22,101 bases of DNA, taken from NCBI GenBank assembly GCA_945878545.1, contig CAMCTQ010000008.1, positions 1 to 22,101 on the forward strand. The letters run 5' to 3'. The DNA is from Rickettsia typhi (lineage in GTDB: Bacteria > Pseudomonadota > Alphaproteobacteria > Rickettsiales > Rickettsiaceae). Both the position numbers and the translations under genes were made by a program. The notes below the pieces were generated by a model. That model saw nothing but the letters and a program-made list of their open reading frames with translations. It did no database searches and was not told the origin of the DNA. Below, piece after piece: positions 7,811-15,021 of this stretch; position 1 is the first letter of the stretch, and each line of letters begins with the position of its first letter.

Positions 7811-8264
7811 CCTGCCATTTGGTTTTGATAAACCTGAAAACAGCCCCGGATTCTTGCTTTGGCAAACAACCATGATATGGCAACGTCAAATCAAAAAGGC
7901 TTTAGAACCTTATGATATATCACATGCCCAGTTTGTCATTATGGCTACCCTGATGTGGTTTGAAGCTCATCACTATGACACCACTCAAATTCTGATCGTG
8001 AACTGGTCCAAGCTTGATAAGATGACCGTCTCTAAATCTCTAAAAAAACTTGTGGCACTTGAGTATGTCAATCGTATTGAGCATGAAACAGATACACGTG
8101 CCAAGAGTGTGACGCTGACAGAAAAAGGTAAAGAGATGGTGCGCACGTTAGTTCCCGTTGTTGAAGGAATTGATAGTGTCTTTTTTGGCAAAGCACCACA
8201 TAAGGAACAAAAAAGTCTTGTACATATTTTAGCGAAATTAACCGAAGGTACACTAGATGAATAG
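7803..8264 (+). CDS. MarR-family transcriptional regulator (second)
   Basis: A 153-residue MarR-type winged-helix regulator. I chose the ATG at 7803 because AGAGGTAG sits just upstream and the overlap with SRPBCC is then only eight bases; an in-frame ATG at 7788 would add five residues and overlap more. The recognition helix MTVSKSLKKLVALEYV is at about 74-89. The wing HETDTRAKSVTLTEKG at 94-109 carries the conserved D-x-R-x-x-x-V-x-L-T-x-x-G pattern. Dimerisation helices lie at both ends. It is only distantly similar to the first MarR in the window, so this is not a recent tandem copy. It overlaps the EVE gene by eight bases, and probably regulates its own operon through the TTAGTATA repeats. 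Confidence 0.9.
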   Translation: MSNLPFGFDKPENSPGFLLWQTTMIWQRQIKKALEPYDISHAQFVIMATLMWFEAHHYDTTQILIVNWSKLDKMTVSKSLKKLVALEYVNRIEHETDTRAKSVTLTEKGKEMVRTLVPVVEGIDSVFFGKAPHKEQKSLVHILAKLTEGTLDE

Positions 8265-8724
8265 CCTTGTAAAATTCTGGATTGGCATTGCTTGCAAAGA
8301 GCATGTTGCAAATGGTGTGAAGCTTGGTATTTGCCAATTTTGTCACGGAAGATCTGCACCAGCCAAACGTTTATCTTGTGGTGATTTTGTGATTTATTAC
8401 TCGTCTAAAGTAACCATGGAAGGATCTGAGCTCTATCAAAAATTTACCGCTATTGGCGAGGTAGTTGATGAAGCCCCTTACCAAGTAGATATGGGTGATG
8501 GATTTAAACCATTTAGGCGTAATATCAGTTATTTTGATGCCAAGCACATTGATATCAGACCACTTGTGCCGTCACTGCCTTTCATTAAAAATAAAAATTC
8601 GTGGGGCTATGTTTTCCGCTATGGCTTTTTAGAAATTGATCAGGAATCGTTTGAAATTATTGCCAATGGTATGCTTGGTTTTAACCCGCTATCAGCAAGA
8701 GAGAATTATTTTCTCAAGCCCTAG
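8257..8724 (+). CDS. EVE domain-containing protein (PUA-like fold)
   Basis: A 155-residue EVE-domain protein of the UPF0310 type, a PUA-like fold linked to recognition of modified bases in nucleic acid. It begins [21 protein letters not shown] (from residue 8), then GDFVIYYSS (42-50), FTAIGEVV (63-70) and FRRNISYFD (86-94). [13 protein letters not shown] (116-128) is the characteristic late motif leading to a final short helix. Residues 146-155 are encoded in DNA that also encodes the last residues of bioB on the other strand, a 33-base convergent overlap. Family members usually end about where that tail begins. It is the last gene of the SRPBCC-marR operon. Whether it acts on host, phage or self nucleic acid is unknown. 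Confidence 0.85.
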   Translation: MNSLVKFWIGIACKEHVANGVKLGICQFCHGRSAPAKRLSCGDFVIYYSSKVTMEGSELYQKFTAIGEVVDEAPYQVDMGDGFKPFRRNISYFDAKHIDIRPLVPSLPFIKNKNSWGYVFRYGFLEIDQESFEIIANGMLGFNPLSARENYFLKP

Positions 8725-9639
8725 TCGTTCAAACAACTGATTATCTTTTTCAGGAATTGGATTATCTGCTGTTAATAATTTCTCACCATAAAAAATAGAA
8801 TTTGCACCACTCATAAAACATAAAGCTTGTAACTCATCAGACATTTGTTCCCTTCCAGCTGAAAGTCTAATATAAGATTTAGGCATCAGAATTCTTGCAA
8901 GCGCAAGCGTACGTACAAAATCAAAAGGATCTATATCTTTTTGATTTGCCAAAGGAGTTCCAGGAATTTTTATTAATTTATTGATTGGCACTGATTCAGG
9001 TTGTTCTTCTAAATTTGCAAGCAGTACAAGCATCTTGATACGATCATCATTTGTCTCACCCATTCCTAGGATTCCCCCACAACAAACTTTAATACCTGCT
9101 TTCCTAACTAGTTCAAGGGTATTTAATCTATCTTCAAATGTTCGTGTTGTAATGATCTTATCATAGAATTCTGGTGAAGTATCGATATTGTGGTTGTAAA
9201 AATCTAGCCCAGCATTTTTAAGCTGTTTTGCCTGTGAGGCTTCAAGCATGCCAAGCGTTACACATGTTTCTAAACCAAGTTTTTTGACTTCAGATACCAT
9301 TTCGCACACAACTGCTAGATCTTCATCTCGGGGTTCGCGCCATGCAGCTCCCATACAAAATCTGGTGGCTCCAGCTTCTTTTGCTCTTGTAGCGATTGAA
9401 ACCACATCATTGATTTTCATAAGAGGCTCTTTCTTAAGATCAGTTTTATAATGAGCAGATTGGGGGCAATAAGAACAATTCTCTGGACAACTTCCTGTTT
9501 TTATACTTAAAAGTGTGCTAATCTGCACGGCGTTGGAACTAAAGTGATCTTTGTGTACGGTTTGTGCTTTATATAAAAGTTCAATCAACGGCAGATAAAA
9601 AATATCTTTTGCATCTTGTAAAAGCCATTTTTTTTGCAT
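8692..9639 (-). CDS. bioB: Biotin synthase BioB
   Basis: A radical-SAM enzyme that inserts sulfur into dethiobiotin, the last step of biotin synthesis. The SAM-cluster motif is CPENCSYC (CxxxCxxC, near residues 51-58). The [2Fe-2S] cluster ligands are recognisable as Cys in [12 protein letters not shown], in ETCVTLGML and in [12 protein letters not shown], with the Arg in RLSAGRE. Length is about 315 residues, normal for the family. I prefer the ATG at 9639; a GTG two codons earlier (9645) is possible. Ribosome-site evidence is weak for both (AGAG or AGGTG). It is divergent from bioF with a gap of only 28 to 34 bases, and its 3' end overlaps the EVE gene. Confidence 0.97.
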   Translation of the reverse strand: MQKKWLLQDAKDIFYLPLIELLYKAQTVHKDHFSSNAVQISTLLSIKTGSCPENCSYCPQSAHYKTDLKKEPLMKINDVVSIATRAKEAGATRFCMGAAWREPRDEDLAVVCEMVSEVKKLGLETCVTLGMLEASQAKQLKNAGLDFYNHNIDTSPEFYDKIITTRTFEDRLNTLELVRKAGIKVCCGGILGMGETNDDRIKMLVLLANLEEQPESVPINKLIKIPGTPLANQKDIDPFDFVRTLALARILMPKSYIRLSAGREQMSDELQALCFMSGANSIFYGEKLLTADNPIPEKDNQLFERLGLEKIILSC

Positions 9640-9661
9640 AAACACCTACTCTAATTAAAAT
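9634..9661 (+). promoter_or_regulatory. Candidate promoter for bioF-H-C-D-A
   Basis: TTGCAT (9634-9639), 16 bases, then TAAAAT (9656-9661) would start transcription only a few bases before the bioF ATG at 9674, giving a very short or absent leader. No BirA-type operator palindrome is apparent in the short divergent gap. Confidence 0.3.
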
Positions 9662-9673
9662 TTATGATTCAAA

Positions 9674-10819
9674 ATGTACGAACCATATAAACTATATTTA
9701 TCCGTCTTACATAGTACCGGCAAATATCGCAGATTACTGACAACAGGTCAAGAGAATCAAAACAACTATTTGGACTTCTCTACAAATGATTACCTAGGAC
9801 TAAGTCGTAATTCTGAAATTTTAAATGCAGGTATTGTAGCGGCACAACAATATGGTATTGGTTCTACTGGATCTAGGCTGTTATCTGGTAATAATGAACT
9901 ATTTGAATCTTTAGAAGCCCTTATTGCAAAAGATAAAAACACAGAGAGCGCGTTAATTTTCAACACAGGATTTCAAACAAATTTGAGCGTTTTATCATCA
10001 TTACTAGATTCTAAAATTTTGGCATCAAAACCCATCGTCTTTTTTGATAAATTAAATCATGCAAGTCTTTATCAAGCTATTTCCCTGAGTCATCCAGAAC
10101 TTGTTAGATTTCGTCATAATGATATGGAACATCTATCATCGCTTTTAATCAAATACGAGAACGATAATAGACCTAAATTTATTGTTACAGAAACTGTTTT
10201 TGGTATGGATGGCACTATATTACCTATAGAAACTATAGTTTCTCTGGCAAAGAAGTATAAAACTTTCTTATATTTAGACGAAGCTCATGCAACTGGTATT
10301 TATGGCCCTCATGGATATGGTTTATCAACAAATATTGATTTAACTGGCATTCCTTTTGTTATAATGGGTACATTTAGTAAAGCCTTAGGATGTAGCGGTG
10401 GTTATGTGGCGTGCGATCAAATATTGAAAGATTATCTGATTAATAAAGCACAAGGATTTATCTACTCAACAGCTAATTCACCATTTGTCATCGGAGCAAG
10501 CTATAAAGCATGGGAAATAATTAGAGACTTAAATAAAGAACGAGAGCAATTATTCTCTTTGAGTGCAATATTGAGAAATAAGCTAATGAACTTAGGTTTT
10601 GATATAGGAGCTTCTGCTTCCCATATTATACCTATTATTTGCAAAGAAGAAAAACTGGCAATCAAGATAACAGAAAAATTATTTCAAAAAAAGATAATCG
10701 TATCCTGTATCAGGCCGCCAACAGTTCCGCTGAATTCAGCTCGTATTCGCATTGCTCTAAATAGTAACCACAAAAAAAGTGATATAGAACAACTTTTACA
10801 GATATTAGAAACATTATGA
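9674..10819 (+). CDS. bioF: 8-amino-7-oxononanoate synthase BioF
   Basis: A PLP enzyme of the alpha-oxoamine synthase family that condenses pimeloyl thioester with alanine; 381 residues, normal length. Landmarks are FSTNDYLGLS (35-44), GSTGSRLLSGN (63-73), the cofactor-stacking His in KLNHASLY (126-133), LDEAHATG (201-208) and GTFSKALG (232-239), whose Lys236 forms the internal aldimine. No Shine-Dalgarno is visible before the ATG, so the message may be nearly leaderless. The stop overlaps the bioH start by four bases (ATGA). First gene of the five-gene plus-strand biotin operon. Confidence 0.96.
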   Translation: MYEPYKLYLSVLHSTGKYRRLLTTGQENQNNYLDFSTNDYLGLSRNSEILNAGIVAAQQYGIGSTGSRLLSGNNELFESLEALIAKDKNTESALIFNTGFQTNLSVLSSLLDSKILASKPIVFFDKLNHASLYQAISLSHPELVRFRHNDMEHLSSLLIKYENDNRPKFIVTETVFGMDGTILPIETIVSLAKKYKTFLYLDEAHATGIYGPHGYGLSTNIDLTGIPFVIMGTFSKALGCSGGYVACDQILKDYLINKAQGFIYSTANSPFVIGASYKAWEIIRDLNKEREQLFSLSAILRNKLMNLGFDIGASASHIIPIICKEEKLAIKITEKLFQKKIIVSCIRPPTVPLNSARIRIALNSNHKKSDIEQLLQILETL

Positions 10820-11481
10820 AAAAACATTTCGTTTTTTGCCATGGATTCGGCTTTGATAAAAATTTCTGGTCAAATTTGGCACCTTATTTTGCTAAAGAAC
10901 AATGTACATATCTAGATCTAGGTTATTTTGGTAATAAATGTGAGTTTAATTCAGAGGAATCAAAATTACAGCTTGTTGGGATCGGCCACTCTCTGGGGTT
11001 GACAAAATTACTGAATCTAAATAAAAACTTTGATTATTTAATAGGATTAAATAGTTTCACAAATTTTCTAGGCAATGATCTAACCTTGCGCAACAAAAAA
11101 GCAGGAGAACTTGATATGTTAAAGAAGAATTTTATTAAGTGCCCTTTAAGGACTTTAAAAAACTTTTATCGTAGATGTGGTTTGCCCTCATTTATAAATC
11201 ATGCACAACCAGAGAAACTCAACCCTAGTAAAATGCTGACCGACCTGGATTCACTATTCATTAGCATTACGCCTCCTAAAAACACCCCAATACTTATTAT
11301 TGGTTCAGAAAACGATGAAATTGTTCCGCCTGTAGTTCTACACGACAATTTTAGTAATTGCTCAAATATTAAAGTAGAAATTACTCCAAGCGGCAAACAT
11401 GCATTGGGTTTTCTTGAAGTAGACAAGATATATAAAAAAATAATAAGTTTCATAGATAATGCAGCTGAAAACAAAAATTAA
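10816..11481 (+). CDS. bioH: BioH-type pimeloyl-ACP methyl ester carboxylesterase
   Basis: A 221-residue alpha/beta hydrolase in the gatekeeper position of the biotin operon, expected to remove the methyl group from pimeloyl-ACP methyl ester and so end chain elongation. The oxyanion-side motif HGFGFDKNFW is at 9-18. The nucleophile is Ser59 in GHSLG (57-61). The acid is probably Asp167 in GSENDEIVPP, and the base His195 in GKHALGF. It is shorter than E. coli BioH, which is about 256 residues, with a reduced lid region. Several unrelated esterases fill this step in bacteria (BioH, BioG, BioK, BioJ), so the symbol reflects role and context more than proven orthology. It overlaps bioF by 4 and bioC by 23 bases. 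Confidence 0.82.
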   Translation: MKKHFVFCHGFGFDKNFWSNLAPYFAKEQCTYLDLGYFGNKCEFNSEESKLQLVGIGHSLGLTKLLNLNKNFDYLIGLNSFTNFLGNDLTLRNKKAGELDMLKKNFIKCPLRTLKNFYRRCGLPSFINHAQPEKLNPSKMLTDLDSLFISITPPKNTPILIIGSENDEIVPPVVLHDNFSNCSNIKVEITPSGKHALGFLEVDKIYKKIISFIDNAAENKN

Positions 11482-12205
11482 AAATCACTTTAATAGGGCT
11501 GGCAATTCGTACGACAAGGTGGCTTGTGTGCAAAAACAAAGCGCTGGATTGTTAGTCAAAAAACTGCAAAGCTTTGATAGCTCGTTTTATCCTCAAACAA
11601 TTTTGGATTTAGGTACTGGCACAGGTTACATCCCAGAGATTTTGCTCCCCCATTATCGAAATTCCTTGTATACGCTTAATGACATCGCTCCAAAAATGAT
11701 CGAAATAGTAGAAAATAAATTCCTAGATAGGGATAATTTTAAATTTCACATTGGTGATATAGAAAATGACAATTTCCAGGATCATAATCTGATTATTAGT
11801 AATCTTGCGTTACAATGGATAAACAATCTTGAGAAAACCCTGGAAAAATTTTACAAAAAATCTAATATATTAGCATTCTCATGCTTACTTGACGGGACCT
11901 TCAAGGAATGGAATAATATTGTAAGAAACTGTAATATAATATCAGTAATAAAAAAATATCCGAAAGAAAAAGTCTTAATATCATTCTTAAATAAACTAAA
12001 CCCAAAAACTTATCACTTTGACTCTATGGAATTTCAGCTAACATTTCCAAATAACCGCTCATTTATATATTATTTAAAAAGCTTAGGAGCTAATGCAAGC
12101 AATGAGGTTATGCCAATAAATATCCTGAAATCTTTAATAAAAGAGCCTGATAATAAATTTACAGTAACCTATAAAATATTTTTTGGGATAATGAAGAGAA
12201 TATAA
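11459..12205 (+). CDS. bioC: Malonyl-ACP O-methyltransferase BioC
   Basis: A SAM-dependent class I methyltransferase that caps malonyl-ACP so that the fatty-acid cycle can build pimelate. The N-terminal IKNHFNRAGNSYDKVACVQK (7-26) is the typical BioC opening. Motif I, the SAM loop, is ILDLGTGTGYIPE (48-60). NDIAPKMIE (74-82) and DLIISNLALQWINN-like residues near 110-122 give motifs II and IV. At 248 residues the length is usual. It begins inside the end of bioH (23-base overlap) without a clear ribosome site, implying coupling. Its last base is the first base of bioD (TAATG). Confidence 0.92.
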   Translation: MQLKTKIKNHFNRAGNSYDKVACVQKQSAGLLVKKLQSFDSSFYPQTILDLGTGTGYIPEILLPHYRNSLYTLNDIAPKMIEIVENKFLDRDNFKFHIGDIENDNFQDHNLIISNLALQWINNLEKTLEKFYKKSNILAFSCLLDGTFKEWNNIVRNCNIISVIKKYPKEKVLISFLNKLNPKTYHFDSMEFQLTFPNNRSFIYYLKSLGANASNEVMPINILKSLIKEPDNKFTVTYKIFFGIMKRI

Positions 12206-12816
12206 TGCATATATTTATTACTGGCACTGATACAAACATAGGAAAAACACTCATCTCCAGCTGGTTATGCTTACATACGGGATATGGTTATTTTAAGCCA
12301 ATCCAGACCGGGACATCTGAAGGTACTGACTCTCAAATAGTAGCGGGATTAACAGATGCTCAAATATACCAAGAATCATACTTATACAAAGACTTATCAT
12401 CTCCTCATTTAGCGGCCTCTCTTGAAAATCAAGAAATTGATATTGCAAAAATCAATTTTCCGAAAGCTCAGAATTTAATTATTGAAGGAGCTGGTGGATT
12501 ACTAGTACCTATCAATAAAGATTATCTGATGATTGATTTAATTAAATATTTTTCTATCCCGGTAATCATCGTAGCAAGATCCAGTTTGGGTACAATTAAC
12601 CATACTCTCCTAAGTCTAGAAGTTTTACAAACTAGAAATATAACAACTTTAGGAGTAATTATGACCGGGGAGTTAAACCAGCCTAACGCAGATGCAATAG
12701 AGTTCTATGGCAAAACAAAAGTTCTCGCTCAGTTCCCCTTTACAAGCTCTATAAACAAAGATAATTTAAAAAAAATACCACTCTCACAAAATTTACAAAA
12801 AATATTTGGGATATAA
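12205..12816 (+). CDS. bioD: Dethiobiotin synthetase BioD
   Basis: An ATP-dependent carboxylase that closes the ureido ring of dethiobiotin. The P-loop GTDTNIGKT is at 7-15. FKPIQTGT (around 30-37) is the DAPA/CO2-binding segment, and IIEGAGGLLVPI (around 92-103) is the second nucleotide-contact motif of the family. At 203 residues it is somewhat shorter than the common 220-230, mainly at the C-terminus, but all key motifs are present. The start shares one base with the bioC stop, and bioA follows after two bases. Confidence 0.95.
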   Translation: MHIFITGTDTNIGKTLISSWLCLHTGYGYFKPIQTGTSEGTDSQIVAGLTDAQIYQESYLYKDLSSPHLAASLENQEIDIAKINFPKAQNLIIEGAGGLLVPINKDYLMIDLIKYFSIPVIIVARSSLGTINHTLLSLEVLQTRNITTLGVIMTGELNQPNADAIEFYGKTKVLAQFPFTSSINKDNLKKIPLSQNLQKIFGI

Positions 12817-12818
12817 TC

Positions 12819-14123
12819 ATGACACTACTTTCTGCGCGAGATAAAAAAATTCTATGGCACCCTTTTACACAAGAAAAAACTGCTACTGAAGTAATTGCTA
12901 TCACCAATGCTAAAGGTTCTTACATTTATGATGAAAGTGGAAAGGCTTATCTTGACCTTATCTCTAGCTGGTGGGTAAACTTGCATGGTCATGCACACCC
13001 AAATATTGCAGAAGCTATCTACGAACAAGCTTTAAAATTAGAGCATGTTATTTTTGCAGGATTTACCCACTCTCCAGCTGTAGATTTATGCGAAAGCTTG
13101 CAAGAAATATTACCATCTGAATTAAATCGTTTTTTCTTTTCAGATAATGGATCAACAGCTGTAGAAGTAGCCTTAAAAATGGCTTATCAATATTGGAGCA
13201 ATCAAGGTTTAAAGGAAAAAACTCTCTTTTTAAGTTTTGATGGTGGATATCATGGGGATACTTTTGGGGCTATGTCTGTTGGTTCCAAGTCCGGATTTCA
13301 TAACAGTTTCAATGATCTTTTTTTTAAAGTGCTAACTATTCCTTATCCACAAACTTGGGATGGGGATTCTGAAATAGAGCTGAAGGAAGAAAATGCTCTA
13401 TCATTACTTAGAAACCATTTGAGAGAACATGGCTCTAAAATTGCCGCTTTTATTTTAGAACCATTAGTACAAGGAGCTAGCGGTATGAGAATGTGCCGTC
13501 CTGAATTTCTTGTAAAACTAATAGAACAAGTTCGAGAACACGAAATCCTAGTGATATTTGATGAAGTTATGACTGGTTTTAGTCGCACGGGAAGCTATTT
13601 TGCATTATCTCAAATTGGCATTATACCAGACCTTATCTGTCTTTCAAAAGGTATCACTGGTGGATTCTTGCCTCTAGCTCTTACCGTGACAACAAATACA
13701 ATATACGAAGCCTTTTTAAGTAATGATTGGAATATGGCCTTTGCCCATGGACATTCCTATACAGCAAATCCTTTAGCGTGCGCAGCTGCTATTGCTTCTC
13801 TAAAATTATTAAAGCAACTAGATACTCAGAATGCTATAAAGTCTATTCATGAATCTCATAAAAAAGGCATGTCCATTTTAAAAAGCAGTTGTTCCAATAT
13901 TGAACATACTCGTATTCTTGGAACGATCAGTGCATTTGATATTAAAAGTGATTTTAATTTAAGCACTAAACTCAAAAAAAGATTTTTAGAAGAAGGATTG
14001 TTAATTAGACCACTCGGTAACACAATTTACCTACTACCTCCTTATTCGATTACTTCAGAAGAATTAGAAATTACTTATCAGACAATTAAAAATGTTCTAA
14101 AATCACTCTCCAATGAAATTTAA
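12819..14123 (+). CDS. bioA: Adenosylmethionine-8-amino-7-oxononanoate aminotransferase BioA
   Basis: A class III PLP aminotransferase that converts KAPA to DAPA; 434 residues. Landmarks are the N-terminal WHPFTQ (13-18), the substrate-site SSWWVNLHGH (49-58), FFSDNGSTAVE (106-116), GGYHGDTFGAMS (142-153), the cofactor Asp in IFDEVMTGF (246-254) and LSKGITGG (275-282) with PLP Lys277. GHSYTANPLACAAA (near 316-329) closes the active site. It follows bioD by two bases and is the last gene of the operon. No obvious terminator follows. Confidence 0.96.
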   Translation: MTLLSARDKKILWHPFTQEKTATEVIAITNAKGSYIYDESGKAYLDLISSWWVNLHGHAHPNIAEAIYEQALKLEHVIFAGFTHSPAVDLCESLQEILPSELNRFFFSDNGSTAVEVALKMAYQYWSNQGLKEKTLFLSFDGGYHGDTFGAMSVGSKSGFHNSFNDLFFKVLTIPYPQTWDGDSEIELKEENALSLLRNHLREHGSKIAAFILEPLVQGASGMRMCRPEFLVKLIEQVREHEILVIFDEVMTGFSRTGSYFALSQIGIIPDLICLSKGITGGFLPLALTVTTNTIYEAFLSNDWNMAFAHGHSYTANPLACAAAIASLKLLKQLDTQNAIKSIHESHKKGMSILKSSCSNIEHTRILGTISAFDIKSDFNLSTKLKKRFLEEGLLIRPLGNTIYLLPPYSITSEELEITYQTIKNVLKSLSNEI

Positions 14124-14164
14124 TCATTTGAATTGATATCTCATTAACTAACATGGGGAAGATT

Positions 14165-14230
14165 ATGAATGGTGTATTATTCTCAACAGTAACAGTGCTT
14201 TCAAAAAAGAAAATTCAGCTTAAAATTTAA
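14165..14230 (+). other. Very short open frame after bioA, perhaps a gene remnant
   Basis: ATG at 14165 with GGGGAAG six bases upstream opens a frame of 21 codons ending TAA at 14230. The ribosome site is good but the product matches nothing I know. It could be a stub left by a deletion, a small peptide or chance. Confidence 0.2.
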
Positions 14231-14253
14231 CTAGATACTGATTGAAATTATAC

Positions 14254-14338
14254 TGGTGCGGTCGAGAAGATTTGAACTTCCACTCCTTATCAGAACAGCG
14301 ACCTCAACGCTGCGCGTCTACCATTTCGCCACGACCGC
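14254..14338 (-). tRNA. tRNA-Leu (anticodon GAG)
   Basis: On the minus strand acceptor GCGGTCG pairs with CGACCGC, the discriminator is A, and CCA is encoded at 14256-14254. The anticodon stem CAGCG/CGCTG encloses TTGAGGT, giving GAG. A long variable arm and the T arm GGAAG-TTCAAAT-CTTCT with one weak pair complete an 85-base class II tRNA. It marks the far edge of the biotin region. Confidence 0.97.
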
Positions 14339-14351
14339 AAAAGTTAGATGC

Positions 14352-14380
14352 TTTATAGCAAAAAAATCAGTACAAATCAA
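14352..14380 (-). promoter_or_regulatory. Promoter of tRNA-Leu
   Basis: Reading the minus strand, TTGATT (14380-14375), 17 bases, then TATAAA (14357-14352) lies about 14 bases before the tRNA 5' end at 14338. Spacing and position are both good for a sigma-70 promoter. Confidence 0.55.
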
Positions 14381-14424
14381 CTAAGAAACTTACGCCTCAG
14401 AATGACAAAACTGCATAGAACATT

Positions 14425-14468
14425 TTGTTACTAAATATTACTTTGATTTAAGTAATATTTAGTAACAA
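14425..14468. repeat. Perfect 19-bp inverted repeat, hairpin after the XRE gene
   Basis: TTGTTACTAAATATTACTT (14425-14443) and its exact reverse complement (14450-14468) flank a six-base loop. It begins 11 bases beyond the stop of the minus-strand XRE gene. There is no run of T on either side, so it is not a textbook intrinsic terminator, but it may end transcription, protect the 3' end or be a palindromic repeat element. Confidence 0.8.
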
Positions 14469-14478
14469 TCAATAATAA

Positions 14479-14910
14479 CTAGTTCATAGTTTTGACAAGC
14501 TCTGTTATTTTCTTACGGCTCTGGGAGCTTTTGATCTCGCTGAAAGCCTTAATTAACCCAATAAGCTCTTTTTCTGTTATTGGATCCTTATTATCAGCAG
14601 CCACATATTTTTCAGTATCTTCAGCAAAGATATTACCAATAATATTACTAGTATCATCCCCCTGCTCAAAAAAGTAACTTACTGGCACTTTTAAGAATTT
14701 AGAAAATGTAAATAGCTTGCCACTAGAAATACGATTTGACGCTTTCTCATATTTCTGCACTTGTTGAATACTAACATCTACAGCAGTCCCTAAATCCTGC
14801 TGGCTAAGACCCAGCATCATTCGTCTCACTTTTAGGCGCTTACTTACCAAACGGTCTATATTATCCGCCCTTCCTTTTGTTTCGTTTTTTTGATTGCTTT
14901 TCCCTAACAT
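14479..14910 (-). CDS. XRE-family helix-turn-helix transcriptional regulator
   Basis: A 143-residue regulator of the Cro/CI (XRE) type. The DNA-binding domain spans about 17-82, including LSQQDLGTAVDVSIQQVQKYE (35-55) with the recognition helix and the NRIS that follows. This form (SQQ-LG, Q-Q-V-Q-K-Y-E, N-R-I) is the widespread alphaproteobacterial single-domain regulator group that includes developmental and secretion regulators of Rickettsiales such as EcxR-like proteins; orthology to any of them is not shown. Residues 84-143 form a helical tail ending LIKAFSEIKSSQSRKKITELV. It stands alone, with lnt 111 bases upstream on the same strand. Confidence 0.9.
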   Translation of the reverse strand: MLGKSNQKNETKGRADNIDRLVSKRLKVRRMMLGLSQQDLGTAVDVSIQQVQKYEKASNRISSGKLFTFSKFLKVPVSYFFEQGDDTSNIIGNIFAEDTEKYVAADNKDPITEKELIGLIKAFSEIKSSQSRKKITELVKTMN

Positions 14911-14924
14911 CGTTTTATCAAAAT

Positions 14925-14953
14925 ATTATTAACTTAAATTAAACTAAAGACAA
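14925..14953 (-). promoter_or_regulatory. Candidate promoter of the XRE gene
   Basis: On the minus strand TTGTCT (14953-14948), 17 bases, then AATAAT (14930-14925) lies about 15 bases before the ATG at 14910. The -10 is weak. Confidence 0.3.
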
Positions 14954-15021
14954 GCCGACACTGCTACCATAAGTTTCTGACAAACAAACAATGTAAACTA
15001 TCTAAACACCTAGAATTTTAT

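Noticed and set aside
7985..8359. Minus-strand frames opposite the second marR and EVE genes
   Set aside because: They are shadows of two well-supported genes, with no domain or ribosome site.
11199..11474. Minus-strand frame opposite the 3' half of bioH
   Set aside because: Antisense to the Asp and His catalytic motifs of the esterase; no independent support.
6017..14338. Attachment-site duplication at tRNA-Ser or tRNA-Leu
   Set aside because: No second copy of either tRNA 3' end was found by eye within the block, and there is no integrase or transposase in the window.
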